This document shows, in pieces, positions 29,096 through 38,486 of a DNA stretch of 64,000 bases (positions are counted from its first letter, which is position 1; each line of letters opens with the position of its first letter). Below the pieces are notes generated by a model. The model was given only the letters and a program-made list of their open reading frames with translations, was not told where the DNA came from and did not search any database. The position numbers and the translations under genes are program-made. The stretch spans positions 310,001 through 374,000 of the forward strand of contig NZ_BMXE01000001.1 in assembly GCF_014651595.1 (NCBI RefSeq), read 5' to 3'. Origin of the DNA: Pseudovibrio japonicus. GTDB lineage: Bacteria; Pseudomonadota; Alphaproteobacteria; Rhizobiales; Stappiaceae.

Positions 29096-30386
29096 TCTGC
29101 CCTGCTCCGGCATAATCGGTTTGCGGCTGCTCATTTTGATGGTGTTGAGCCCCGCCCTCTCCCGTACTTCCTTCCGGGTTATTGCCCTGACCAAAGCGCT
29201 CCTGATTTTGCCCAAGCTGGCGCATCTGGCCTGCCATCTCGTCTTTGAAATTGATCGTAATGTTTTGGGTTTCTGTTCGGTATCCGGCATCCTGCAGGAC
29301 GCGGGCGAGCGCTTGACGGTCGCCCTTCAGCATATCAGCAGCTTCGCGAGTGCTTGCCGTGAGAGAGATTTCCAACTCACCGCCACGCATCTGGATGTTT
29401 GCACGGACCACGCCGAGGTTATCCGGGCGCAGCTGAATTTCCAACGCCTTGATTGGCTTGACCGCTTGCTTGTCCGCCGTCTGGGCTGCCAGATCTTCTG
29501 CGGCTCTGGCTGCTGCTGCGGCGGGAACTTGCTTTGTCAGCGCATTGGCGACCTGCTGCGCCGGACGTCCCAAGTCAGCTGGCGGCAGGTGTGTTTCGAC
29601 ACTCACAACCTTTACTTCACCGCCGGAAGAAGGTTTGCCAGCGGTTTGACTTGCTGCCGGATCTGACTGAGCCATGTTCTGCTTTGCAAGGAAATCGGTT
29701 ACCGCTTGCTTTGCTGCAGAAGACTTTCCGTCAGATTGTGGCAGATTGATCGCCGGGCTGCCGTCCAGTTTCGTCCCCGCAGCCGGAGTTTTCACATCAC
29801 CAGATGCAGTCTTATCAGGCTTAGCGCTGCCACCAGCCTCACTGCGTAGCCCCTTCAGGTCCTTTGCATTCAATGCATTGAGCACCTCTGCCATGGTGCT
29901 GCCCCGGCCAGAGCTGGTTGCGGCCACTTCATTTGCAAGTCCTGTTACAGAGCTCAATTGCATTGCAGTTTTTTGCTCGGCGGTCATTGCTGAATTGATT
30001 GTCTGCATGTTTGCCGCGAGCAGCGCAAGATCATCCGCGCTCAGCGCGTTCTGGCCCGCATCATCGGTTTTTGTCGCGGTTCCGATGGCTTCACCAGTCT
30101 CCTTTGGAAGCGCACCGGCCATTTTCAGGAGATCATTCAGAGTCTTGCTCGTTTCAGTCTCTTGATCGCCCGAGTGCGCAGAAGCATTTGCTGTGTCAGG
30201 CTTCTGGCTCTTCTTGGAAACATCCTTCCGATCCGGGATCTTTTTTTCATCCCTGACCTTGTCGATCACTTCCTCAAACCCGTTTTTGCGCGCATCTTTC
30301 TCGGAGGATGCTGCGTCCTTAACTGGTTTTGCAGGATCTTTAACAGGGGCACCACGATCTACGTTAGGAAGAGTGGGATTCATCAA
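29052..30386 (-). CDS. fliK: Hook-length control protein FliK (MotD)
   Basis: A 444-residue secreted ruler. The first 270 residues are low-complexity, Ala/Lys/Ser/Thr-rich and probably disordered; the C-terminal Flg_hook domain contains LEIQLRPDNLGVVRANIQM and SREAADMLKGDRQAL-like segments, followed by a Gln/Asn-rich tail. Rhizobial MotD was shown to be FliK. Its ATG overlaps the motC stop by four bases. Confidence 0.92.
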   Translation of the reverse strand: MMNPTLPNVDRGAPVKDPAKPVKDAASSEKDARKNGFEEVIDKVRDEKKIPDRKDVSKKSQKPDTANASAHSGDQETETSKTLNDLLKMAGALPKETGEAIGTATKTDDAGQNALSADDLALLAANMQTINSAMTAEQKTAMQLSSVTGLANEVAATSSGRGSTMAEVLNALNAKDLKGLRSEAGGSAKPDKTASGDVKTPAAGTKLDGSPAINLPQSDGKSSAAKQAVTDFLAKQNMAQSDPAASQTAGKPSSGGEVKVVSVETHLPPADLGRPAQQVANALTKQVPAAAAARAAEDLAAQTADKQAVKPIKALEIQLRPDNLGVVRANIQMRGGELEISLTASTREAADMLKGDRQALARVLQDAGYRTETQNITINFKDEMAGQMRQLGQNQERFGQGNNPEGSTGEGGAQHHQNEQPQTDYAGAGQNEADNQDIRSGIYL

Positions 30387-31621
30387 AACTCGGCCTCTTT
30401 CAGAGCTTTATCAGCATCGTTCAGTGCATTTTCAAAGGGAGTGAACACCGCCGGGTCGTAGAGCTTCTTCTTCAACCCGACTTTAGGAACATAAGGGACA
30501 AACTCAGATGCCGGGTACAGGTCTGGCTGCGGCCATTCGCGGATCGAGTTTGCCATTGTGATTGCAACGGCCTGGATCAGCTGATTTTCCCTGCTTAGGT
30601 CTGGTGATTTTATTGCAACCAGCCTGGAAATCGCTGCTTTCCAGTCTTCACTGGATGCTTTGGAGGCGGCCAGATACAGCTTTGCCTCATTGATCCATTC
30701 AGTGTTTTGGGAACCAAGCTTCAGGAATGCAGTGCTGCCCTGTTGCGCAAACGCAGTATTTCCGTTGACGAGTGCAGCTTTTGCCAAGCGCAGCAAAAGG
30801 ATGCTTTGCGACTCCTCATCAAACTCAGAAATGAGTTGGAAGACGCGGACCCATTCATCCTCTTTCGTCAGATAGTCAGACCCGCTGATCACATCTGCCA
30901 CCGTGTCGCGAAACTCGGATGAGAAAACGGAATTGCTGTACTGAAAGAGATAGCGGCGGGACAGCCGCTCGAACTTTGGCGTATCACCGAGTTTTGCAAT
31001 CATCGGAGCTTGTCGGCGCAGGGCACTTTCTTCAACAAGGGTGCCGGGCATCATCAGACGTGCGAGATCAAAGTAACGCTGCGCCCCTGCCGGATCGTCG
31101 TTGGAGATCAAAATTGCCTGTGCCAGAGCCACCTGCCCTGCAATTGCAACCGGCAGACCAATGGGGTCAACCTTACGCAGCAAACTCAACGCCATTTTGC
31201 GATTGCCCTGCGAATAAGCCATAGCACCGGCAAACAGGTTAGGGTCCGCATTGAAGACAACGCCCTGTGCCGCAAGCTCCTGAAAAACCGATCCAGAGCC
31301 ACCGCTTAACATGAATGCAATGGCCGCTCGTGAGTTGCGCTCCTGTTTCCAGATCTCGGGATCCAGACGGAGGAAGCGGCGGCCAATGACAATAAGGGAG
31401 GGCTGGAGCAGGTTATAGGCTTCAAGGTTCCCCTTGATGATCTCATCCTGCAGGATTTGCAGTTCCAGAACCATCAGGTCCGGGTCCGCCGTTGAGACCA
31501 TCTGCGCAGAGGCTGGTTGCGTTGTCATTACAACTGGGGCCGCAGCCACCATCAGCCCCGTGCAAAGCAGTGCAGATTTCAGGAAAGACATTCCAGCTCG
31601 TCTTGCAATCCCAACCGGCAT
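30383..31621 (-). CDS. motC: Periplasmic motility protein MotC
   Basis: A 412-residue protein with a signal peptide (MSFLKSALLCTGLMVAAAP..., cut near QPASAQ) and a helical-repeat periplasmic body. It matches rhizobial MotC, which binds MotB in the periplasm and is needed for torque. Its chaperone MotE is encoded at 39.7 kb. ATG 31621 overlaps the motB stop (ATGA); ATG 31591 is an equally good signal-peptide start. Confidence 0.9.
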   Translation of the reverse strand: MPVGIARRAGMSFLKSALLCTGLMVAAAPVVMTTQPASAQMVSTADPDLMVLELQILQDEIIKGNLEAYNLLQPSLIVIGRRFLRLDPEIWKQERNSRAAIAFMLSGGSGSVFQELAAQGVVFNADPNLFAGAMAYSQGNRKMALSLLRKVDPIGLPVAIAGQVALAQAILISNDDPAGAQRYFDLARLMMPGTLVEESALRRQAPMIAKLGDTPKFERLSRRYLFQYSNSVFSSEFRDTVADVISGSDYLTKEDEWVRVFQLISEFDEESQSILLLRLAKAALVNGNTAFAQQGSTAFLKLGSQNTEWINEAKLYLAASKASSEDWKAAISRLVAIKSPDLSRENQLIQAVAITMANSIREWPQPDLYPASEFVPYVPKVGLKKKLYDPAVFTPFENALNDADKALKEAEF

Positions 31622-33321
31622 CAGGCCTGCCCTTCCATCAGCATGATTTCGATGCGGCGGTTTTGAGGCGCATACGGGTCGTCCACTTCCTTCAGCCGAC
31701 GATCGGCATACCCTTCAATTCCGATGATACGGTTTTCATCCAAACCGCCGCGGACAAGCATGAAGTAGGCCATGTGAGCGCGGGCGGTTGAGAGGCGCCA
31801 GTTGTCATTCTTCTTGGATTTGAAGGGACGCGCATCAGTATGCCCGCGAATAATGATTTCGCCTTTTTCATCTTCCAGAACCGTCGCGATTTTTTCCATT
31901 GCCTTGACCACAGCTGGATGAGGCTCAGAGGATCCAACGGCAAACATACCGAAGTCGTCGTTGTCCATGATACGGATCAGGACACCGTCAGCTGAGTGGG
32001 TAAACTCGATACTGGCGCCGGTATTGACGCCCTCCAGCGCCTCACCTACCGCGTTGGCCAGTGTCACCAGCTGCTTGTTGCCTTCTTCATCATCGGACCC
32101 ATCGCCCTTTTGCGTTTCCGCAGGCTTTGCGAGTGGCGTCACAGGCGCAGCTTCAGGCTCAGCGCTAACAACCTTGATTGGCTCAACCTTCGGCTCTTCA
32201 GCCTCCATCGCAGAGGTCTTATAGATTTCTTCCGCATCCTCGATGAGCGATGGCGTATCGGAGGTTTCCGTCTTGCCGGCTGGGGCGTTCCGTTTTGCCT
32301 CAGCGAAAACGAGGCGTGTCATTACGGCGTCTTTGCCTCCAGTCTCCGCCTGAGTTTGGGCAAGCTGGTTCAGGATTTCGCCTTCGGCAAACTTCTCGCC
32401 CTGTTCCTCCGGCCCGTCACCGATCACAATCACAGAGTTGTCGGCTGAAGCCTCACCGGACACGGCAGGCAGGACCTTGCCACCACGCGCCAGGTCCGAC
32501 GCTTCTTCCAAGATCTTGATCTGCTCGACAGTCAATTCATTGGCTGCGATGCCCTCTTCCCTTTCATGGAGGATCGGGATCTGGGCAAGTAGAGGTGCAT
32601 TGCCGGGCAGCTCATCCTTTTGCCAGCCGGATGGGTCGAACGGATCGCGGAAGCTAGTGCCGTCGGCGAGGCCCTGCCCGTCGGGATCACGGTTGGGAAG
32701 AGCAAACAGAACGGGCGTTTTTGCCATCTTCAACGCACCGATGCCGCCTGTGCCCGGCGAGCCATCTGTTTTGACAGTGGCTTCAGCCTCTGCTGCAAGT
32801 GCGGCAAGGATGGCGTAGGGGTTATCGAAGAGCTGATCTTCTGAATAATTTGCCTCACGCTCATACGCGCGACTGGTGACGCCGGTTCGCTTTCCACTAC
32901 CAACCTCCGCATCAGCACCTGCAAACTCGGAGTTTTCGCCAGATTCCAGCTCAGAAACAGGCTCCGGTTTATCTGCGCCACCGCCGGAGACAGGGCCGTT
33001 CTTTTCCGTGCCGCCAGAGCCAACGGGCTTGCCGTTGTCGACCCCCTCGTCGCTTTTACTTCGCGACTGAACTTCTTTCGAGTCGCGGATGCCTTTGGGA
33101 TTGGCTGTGGTATCAACGAGTTTGATGGGATTAAAGTAGCCTGCAATGCTGCGCTGGGACGCTTCGTCAGATGCATTCACCAGCCACATGAGCAGGAAGA
33201 ATGCCATCATTGCTGTTGCAAAATCTGCATAAGCAATCTTCCAAACACCTGACTTAGGTGTGACACCCATGTCGCTATGACGCCTGCGAACGATAATCAG
33301 TTCTTGCGGTTCCAACGCCAT
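31621..33321 (-). CDS. motB: Flagellar stator protein MotB
   Basis: A 566-residue stator subunit. The single membrane helix WKIAYADFATAMMAFFLLMW carries the proton-binding Asp; the C-terminal OmpA-like peptidoglycan domain has IIIRGHTDARPF and NWRLSTARAHMAYFML. Between them lies an unusually long (about 330 residues) Glu/Ala/Pro/Gly-rich linker, making it nearly twice the enterobacterial length. ATG 33321 has GGGAGAG eight bases upstream; it lies 5 bp after the FliH-like gene. Confidence 0.95.
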   Translation of the reverse strand: MALEPQELIIVRRRHSDMGVTPKSGVWKIAYADFATAMMAFFLLMWLVNASDEASQRSIAGYFNPIKLVDTTANPKGIRDSKEVQSRSKSDEGVDNGKPVGSGGTEKNGPVSGGGADKPEPVSELESGENSEFAGADAEVGSGKRTGVTSRAYEREANYSEDQLFDNPYAILAALAAEAEATVKTDGSPGTGGIGALKMAKTPVLFALPNRDPDGQGLADGTSFRDPFDPSGWQKDELPGNAPLLAQIPILHEREEGIAANELTVEQIKILEEASDLARGGKVLPAVSGEASADNSVIVIGDGPEEQGEKFAEGEILNQLAQTQAETGGKDAVMTRLVFAEAKRNAPAGKTETSDTPSLIEDAEEIYKTSAMEAEEPKVEPIKVVSAEPEAAPVTPLAKPAETQKGDGSDDEEGNKQLVTLANAVGEALEGVNTGASIEFTHSADGVLIRIMDNDDFGMFAVGSSEPHPAVVKAMEKIATVLEDEKGEIIIRGHTDARPFKSKKNDNWRLSTARAHMAYFMLVRGGLDENRIIGIEGYADRRLKEVDDPYAPQNRRIEIMLMEGQA

Positions 33322-33326
33322 GGCTA

Positions 33327-33959
33327 CTACTCTCCCAGCGTATTGCGAAGCTCCTCGCACCATTCCTTCAAGCCGGTGGACAGCGTCATGTCGGACACCT
33401 TCACCTCAAGATCAGCGCTGGAGTTTTCAGAAAATTGAATGGTGTTTGAAAGTTCGCCGGCCTTATCACCGAACAGATCAAAAAGATGTTGTGGGCCTGA
33501 GACTTCAACCAGCACCTCAGGGGTTTCAGAGAGCTGGCGGCGCAACACTTGCACCAGCGAGGCCACGGCGCGGTCCCGTGCGCGCTCTTCAATAAATGGG
33601 ACCAGAATTTCAGATGTGGTTTTTGATAGACGCTCTTCGATCTCGACCAAGGACTGCTGAAAAGCTTGTTTCAGCTTTTCGCCCTCACCTGCCTTGAACG
33701 CAGCCTCGCGCTCAGCAAGTTCGATTTCCAGCTCCTCGCGCATCTTTTTGATGCGCTCATCTGCGCTGGCCTTTGCAGCCTCCTCGCCTTCCGAAAACCC
33801 GTTTTCATAAGCCTCAAAGACGCGGTTGACCCAGTCGCCGCCTTCTCCATAGCCTTTCGGCAGCATGGAGATTACTTCCTGCATATCCTGCAGGTCTTTG
33901 GTGGTAACGCCTGTATCCTTGGTAAAGTCGGCTAGAAAATCGCTGATGCCGTTCGTCAT
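33327..33959 (-). CDS. fliH: FliH-like flagellar assembly protein
   Basis: A 210-residue protein with a Glu/Lys/Ala coiled coil (about residues 55-125: GFSEGEEAAKASADERIKKM...) and a C-terminal domain (LVPFIEERARDRAVASLV, VLVEVSGPQHLFDLF) of FliH/YscL type, which holds the export ATPase FliI at the C ring. FliH is weakly conserved; the position directly after fliF, with a four-base overlap, supports it. Confidence 0.8.
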   Translation of the reverse strand: MTNGISDFLADFTKDTGVTTKDLQDMQEVISMLPKGYGEGGDWVNRVFEAYENGFSEGEEAAKASADERIKKMREELEIELAEREAAFKAGEGEKLKQAFQQSLVEIEERLSKTTSEILVPFIEERARDRAVASLVQVLRRQLSETPEVLVEVSGPQHLFDLFGDKAGELSNTIQFSENSSADLEVKVSDMTLSTGLKEWCEELRNTLGE

Positions 33960-35644
33960 ACGGCACGCTCCCGGTCATACATCCACTGCTTGAGAATGAT
34001 TGCCGCCTGCATGTCGTCCATTTCAACAGCACGCTCGAGCTTGCGGAGGTTATCGCGGTTCACTACGGTTGTGTCCACGCTGCCACCGGCCATGCCGTCA
34101 CCATTGCTCATATCGGGCAATTGGCCATTTTCGCCTTCGAACTCGCCCTCATGCACTCCTTCGGTGTTGGAGTTCGCTCCAAGTGCAAATCCTTCCGCTG
34201 GTTTCTCTGATTTTGGAATAAGGAATGCAACCGCGGGGCGCAGGCCGAACCAGATGATCATCAAGGTCACAATGAGGATTGCAGCCGCATTGACCACAGA
34301 GCCCATGTTGCGCATCAGCACATCTTGCCAGGTCCGCTCCGGGATGGCGGCGAGCTGATCGCCTGCCAACATAAAGTTCACGGCGGAGACGGAGACCTTA
34401 TCGCCGCGCGCTGGATCGACACCTGCGGCGGTTGCGATGATCTCTTCAATCTCGGTGATTTTATCGCTCAGATCCGGCGCTGCCCCTGCAACGACTGCAT
34501 CGCCTTTTTGCCCGCCAATGCGGCGCGTCATTTCCTGAACAAGACGATCGCGATTAACAAGCACCGCCACACTCATGCGCTCGATGCGATAATCGTCAAA
34601 AATCGTTTCGACTGTTCGGGATGAAATTTCGTAGTTGGTCAGCTCTTCACGGCGCTCGTTTTCTTCCGAGGAGCGCTCGCCGGACTGCGAGGACACAGCT
34701 TCTTCAGGCAGGTTCTGCTCAACAGTGGTCGGGTTTTCGAGACTTGCGTTCTGAGTGCTGGCATTTTCACGCACAACACGGAAGGAGCGTTCGACCCGTG
34801 TTTCCGGATCATACGAGGTTTCAGAGACGCGCTGATTGTCGGTATTCACCGCCGTTGAGACGCTGACCTCGAAGTTGTTCACGCCGAGATACGGAGCCAG
34901 AGCCTGACGGATCGCATTTTCTTTACGCGAGGAAAGATCGGATTCCAGCATCGCCTTGCGCCCGGTGGAAGCGCTTTGCGCATCCTCACCTGCTGCAAGC
35001 AGCTGGCCTTCTGTATCAAGTACGGTCACGCCCTCAGCGGTAAGACCGGGAACAGCGGCGGCAACAAGGTAACGGATGGATTGCGCGACAGTGCTGGTCT
35101 GCACACCTTCTGTGCGAATAAGAACGGATGCAGTTGGCTTCTGATTTTCGCGGCGGAACGTTGCTTTTTCAGGCAACACCAGATGCACGCGCGCGGCTTT
35201 CACGCCCTGCATGCTTTGAATAGAACGGGCAATCTCGCCTTCAAGCGCACGAACTTTTGTCACGCTCTGCATAAAGGAGGTCAGACCAAGGGAGCCCATT
35301 TCATCAAAGAGCTCATAACCAGCGCCAGAGCCACGCGGCAGGCCCTTTTCCGCCAGCAGCATGCGTGCGCGGGCCGTTGCGCCCACGCCTACCGAGATCG
35401 ACGAGCCATCTGCGTTGACGTCAAACGGAATACCGCTGGCCTGCAGCGCCATGCCGATTTGCGTAACATCGTCCCGCTCCAGATTTGCATAGAGAACCTC
35501 CTGCTCCGGACGAGACAAGAGAAATGCTGCTGTGCCAATTGCAACAAACGTAAATAGCCCAACAAGTGCGAGCACGATCAGGCGCTTTGCACCTAACTCA
35601 GCAAGATTACTATAGATTTTTTCGGCGTTTTCACGAGCTGCCAT
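33956..35644 (-). CDS. fliF: Flagellar MS-ring protein FliF
   Basis: A 562-residue inner-membrane ring protein. Helix 1 is near residues 24-44; the YscJ-type ring domains contain VLYANLERDDVTQIGMAL, ARMLLAEKGLPRGSGAGYELFDE and VKAARVHLVLPE; a second helix (VVNAAAILIVTLMIIWFG) precedes the C-terminal tail that binds FliG. ATG 35644 has GAGG five bases upstream; the TTG 35689 frame extension is less likely. It begins a unit fliF-fliH-motB-motC-fliK-lytic transglycosylase. Confidence 0.96.
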   Translation of the reverse strand: MAARENAEKIYSNLAELGAKRLIVLALVGLFTFVAIGTAAFLLSRPEQEVLYANLERDDVTQIGMALQASGIPFDVNADGSSISVGVGATARARMLLAEKGLPRGSGAGYELFDEMGSLGLTSFMQSVTKVRALEGEIARSIQSMQGVKAARVHLVLPEKATFRRENQKPTASVLIRTEGVQTSTVAQSIRYLVAAAVPGLTAEGVTVLDTEGQLLAAGEDAQSASTGRKAMLESDLSSRKENAIRQALAPYLGVNNFEVSVSTAVNTDNQRVSETSYDPETRVERSFRVVRENASTQNASLENPTTVEQNLPEEAVSSQSGERSSEENERREELTNYEISSRTVETIFDDYRIERMSVAVLVNRDRLVQEMTRRIGGQKGDAVVAGAAPDLSDKITEIEEIIATAAGVDPARGDKVSVSAVNFMLAGDQLAAIPERTWQDVLMRNMGSVVNAAAILIVTLMIIWFGLRPAVAFLIPKSEKPAEGFALGANSNTEGVHEGEFEGENGQLPDMSNGDGMAGGSVDTTVVNRDNLRKLERAVEMDDMQAAIILKQWMYDRERAV

Positions 35645-35779
35645 TGCGACCTCTGCAGGTGTATCAATGGCGCTACCTTCGCTTTTCAACCTTGCGCGAA
35701 CGTGATCTGGATTGGCATTATGCGAAAATCCACGGTTTCTCGAAGGCTTGGCAAATAATTCGAGAGAAAATCAACGGGA

Positions 35780-36115
35780 TCAAGTATATGCACCAGCGTA
35801 GGCAACGCGCTGAATGCTCGGTAATCCGCTGACAGACAAGCCTAGGGACAGCCCTTTCAGGTCGCGACTAACACGGTCGGCTGTGGCATTGATCGCGATA
35901 ATCGCGCTAATACCGCAAACATTTTGCAAAGACGGCCCTGCCTGATCTAGAAGCGCATCCTGCGCCAATCCGGCAACCGAACACCAGCATTGCTCGCCGC
36001 CACGCAGCACACTTATCAAATCTCCCGAGAAGCGACCTGAGGCGCGCGCGGAAACGTCCGGCTTCCTTGCTTCCATTTCCTCCGCAGCGGAGAAATTTAA
36101 CTGATCACCCAACAT
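35780..36115 (-). CDS. Hypothetical protein between flagellin and fliF
   Basis: A 111-residue frame starting at ATG 36115 with GGAG nine bases upstream. The N-terminal third is polar; the rest is moderately hydrophobic with three cysteines (EQCWCSV, QNVCGIS). The C-terminal half (GISAIIAINATADRVSRDL) could be helical. No family recognised. Codon use looks coding and it shares the strand of its neighbours, but a chance frame is possible. Confidence 0.5.
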   Translation of the reverse strand: MLGDQLNFSAAEEMEARKPDVSARASGRFSGDLISVLRGGEQCWCSVAGLAQDALLDQAGPSLQNVCGISAIIAINATADRVSRDLKGLSLGLSVSGLPSIQRVAYAGAYT

Positions 36116-36247
36116 CAAACAGTGCTCCGCCTACAGCAAACCAACAGGAGAAAGTTTCATGAACCCTTGTTACATTTACAAATATATTTAGTCGAACTTG
36201 CCTAAACCTGACTTAATACAATTTTATCTAAAATTTTATCGGAAGTA

Positions 36248-36280
36248 CAAAGAAAGGCCCCGGCAATGAGCCGGGACCTT
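36248..36280 (-). terminator. Terminator after flagellin gene
   Basis: Nine-bp stem (36256-36264 with 36270-36278, one G-U pair), followed on the minus strand by TTTCTTT. It lies about 30 bp after the flagellin stop. Confidence 0.88.
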
Positions 36281-36311
36281 AAAGCTTTCAGTGCTCTCAG
36301 AGTTTTCCGGA

Positions 36312-37538
36312 TTAACGGAACAGGCTGAGGATGTTCTCGGAACCAGAGTTCGCGATGGACAGAGCCTGAATACCGAGCTGCTGCTGGGTCTGAAGAGCTT
36401 TCAAACGAGTAGACTCTTCGTTCATGTCGGCATCAACCAGCTGGCCAACACCACGCTCAATCGCATCAGACAGATCGCTTGCGAACTGCTTTTGCATATC
36501 AACACGTGCCTTTGCGGAACCAAGGTCAGTCGCTGCATCAGTCATAGCCTGAAACGTTGCATCGACCTTTGCCACAACCGCAGTCAATAGAGCCTTATCC
36601 AAAACAGAGTTGGTCAGACCGCCAATATCAAAATCCAGGATAGTACTCTTAGAAAGAGTATCAGTCGCAGCGGTCAGGTCAGTCTGCAACTGGTCTGCAT
36701 CCGCTCTCAAAGCCCCCGCAGGTACAGCTGGAGGCCCGGCCACAGCCGCATCGAACAAGTCCTCTACATTAGTTGCAGTTGGCAGTGTGGCTGGAACGTT
36801 ATTGACGTAGTGCTCCGTGACCATCGCTGCCAATGCATCCGCTTCGATGCCAGTGAGATCATTACCACTGCCGTCCTGGAAAGTGACTGTTACATTGTTA
36901 ACATCACCACCAACCACTATGGTAAGGTTGTCGATATCAACATCGTCTCCGATATCAATAGCACCCAACTGCGAAGAGAGAATGCCACTATTAGCGGCGG
37001 CATCGCCGTTGGTATCAACCAGAACAATAGAACCTGTATCCACTTCAATGTTCTGAATCTCGACCTGTCCCTCCGCTGTACGCGTAAAGGAGCCAACGAT
37101 TTCCTTCATCAGGTTATCGGTGGACTTGTCCTGCTGCAGCCAGTTTTCACCAGAGAAGTTCGCGGAAGACGCGATTGTTTTCAGCTGCTCCTGGAGCTGG
37201 TCAATATCAGCCTGGATCTTTTCACGATCGACGGTACCATCTTTAGCGGTGGTCAGCTTAGCTTTGATCTGATCAACAACTTCAACAGCCTTGTCCATCG
37301 CGGTAAAAGCAACATCAACAGTCGCAGCACCAAGACCCAAGGCATCTTCAACGGCGCTCAACGCTGTATTGTCAGATTCCATCGTTGTTGCAATGGACCA
37401 GTACGCCGCGTTGTCAGACGCATCAGAAACGCGCATACCGGTGGAGATGCGGTTCTGAGTGGTTGCCATGTCGTTGTTGATGCCCTTCAGAGTCTGAAGA
37501 GCGACCATGGCGGAGGTGTTGGTCAAAAGAGAAGACAT
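36312..37538 (-). CDS. fliC: Flagellin
   Basis: A 408-residue filament subunit of rhizobial type. The D0/D1 N-terminus is MSSLLTNTSAMVALQTLKGI with TTQNRISTGMRVSDASDNAAYWS, and the C-terminus ends LQTQQQLGIQALSIANSG before ILSLFR. The variable centre (about residues 150-300) is rich in Asp, Val, Ala and Thr. It is the only flagellin in the window and is flanked by terminators, so it is a single-gene unit, consistent with separate late expression under FlaF/FlbT. Confidence 0.96.
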   Translation of the reverse strand: MSSLLTNTSAMVALQTLKGINNDMATTQNRISTGMRVSDASDNAAYWSIATTMESDNTALSAVEDALGLGAATVDVAFTAMDKAVEVVDQIKAKLTTAKDGTVDREKIQADIDQLQEQLKTIASSANFSGENWLQQDKSTDNLMKEIVGSFTRTAEGQVEIQNIEVDTGSIVLVDTNGDAAANSGILSSQLGAIDIGDDVDIDNLTIVVGGDVNNVTVTFQDGSGNDLTGIEADALAAMVTEHYVNNVPATLPTATNVEDLFDAAVAGPPAVPAGALRADADQLQTDLTAATDTLSKSTILDFDIGGLTNSVLDKALLTAVVAKVDATFQAMTDAATDLGSAKARVDMQKQFASDLSDAIERGVGQLVDADMNEESTRLKALQTQQQLGIQALSIANSGSENILSLFR

Positions 37539-37690
37539 AATTTTTGTCCCTTGTTTAGAAGAAATGGGACATTCCGGATCTAAATGCCGGAGTTACAGAA
37601 TAGCATCATGCACTTTGAGGTTCAAAGCCTGTAACAGAGCTTCACGATGACTCATGAAACTTACGCCAACCTGACTCAGAGCCTAAGGCA

Positions 37691-37716
37691 AGAAAAAAGC
37701 CCCGAAACGGGGCTTT
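37691..37716 (-). terminator. Terminator after fliP
   Basis: AAAGCCCCG/CGGGGCTTT stem with a three-base loop, followed on the minus strand by a T-run. It lies 12 bp past the fliP stop and isolates the flagellin gene. Confidence 0.92.
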
Positions 37717-37727
37717 CAACTTCGAAG

Positions 37728-38486
37728 CTAAGTGAAGGACCTTATCAGGCCACCGGTCAGCAGATACCACCCATCAATCAAGACGAAGAACAACACCTTG
37801 AAGGGGAGAGAGATGACTGTTGGGGGGAGCATCATCATGCCCATGGACATTGTCAGGGTCGCGACGATCATGTCAATGACGACGAAGGGCAACGCAATCA
37901 GGAAGCCGATTTCGAAGCCTCGGCGGAGTTCTGAAATCATAAAGGCTGGAATTAGGACACGCAGGTCCAGTTCGTCCAAAGGGGCATCCTTCTCGTAGTT
38001 GAAGGCACTCACTGCCAGATCGTCGAAAAGAACCAGATCTTTTTCGCGCACGTTATCCAACATGAACTCCCGGAATGGCTTTGTCATTTCCTTGTAGGCG
38101 ACTTCCTCGGAGATCTCTTCCTTGATCAACGGCTGGAGGCCATTCTTCCAAGCTGCGTCAAAAGTGGGTGCCATGACGTAGAAGGTCATGAACAGAGCAA
38201 GGGAGATGAGGATAATATTTGCAGGAGTAGTTTGAAGACCGATACCGGAGCGCAAGAAAGACAGCGCCACGACGAAGCGGGTGAAGCTGGTCACCATGAT
38301 CAGGATGCCCGGTGCCAATGAGAGCACTGTCAGGATCATCACATACTGGATGATCCGACCGCTTGCTGAAGCCTGACCTGCCGGGAGCAGATCACTCAGG
38401 TTTACATCCTGAGCTGATGCAGGAGCAACGCAAAATAATGCGAAAAAGCTCAAAAAAGACGCAAATAACGCAAACCAACGCATCAT
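37728..38486 (-). CDS. fliP: Flagellar export gate protein FliP
   Basis: A 252-residue protein with a cleavable signal peptide (ending CVAPASAQ), a family trait, then TSFTRFVVALSFLRSGIGLQ, the invariant FliP region, and MISELRRGFEIGFLIALPF, followed by MGMMMLPPTVISLPFK. It forms the core pore of the export gate. The ATG overlaps the fliL stop by four bases. No fliO is seen between fliL and fliP. Confidence 0.97.
   Translation of the reverse strand: MMRWFALFASFLSFFALFCVAPASAQDVNLSDLLPAGQASASGRIIQYVMILTVLSLAPGILIMVTSFTRFVVALSFLRSGIGLQTTPANIILISLALFMTFYVMAPTFDAAWKNGLQPLIKEEISEEVAYKEMTKPFREFMLDNVREKDLVLFDDLAVSAFNYEKDAPLDELDLRVLIPAFMISELRRGFEIGFLIALPFVVIDMIVATLTMSMGMMMLPPTVISLPFKVLFFVLIDGWYLLTGGLIRSFT

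Noticed and set aside
36810-37583. A 257-codon plus-strand frame opposite flagellin
   Set aside because: Antisense shadow of the flagellin gene.
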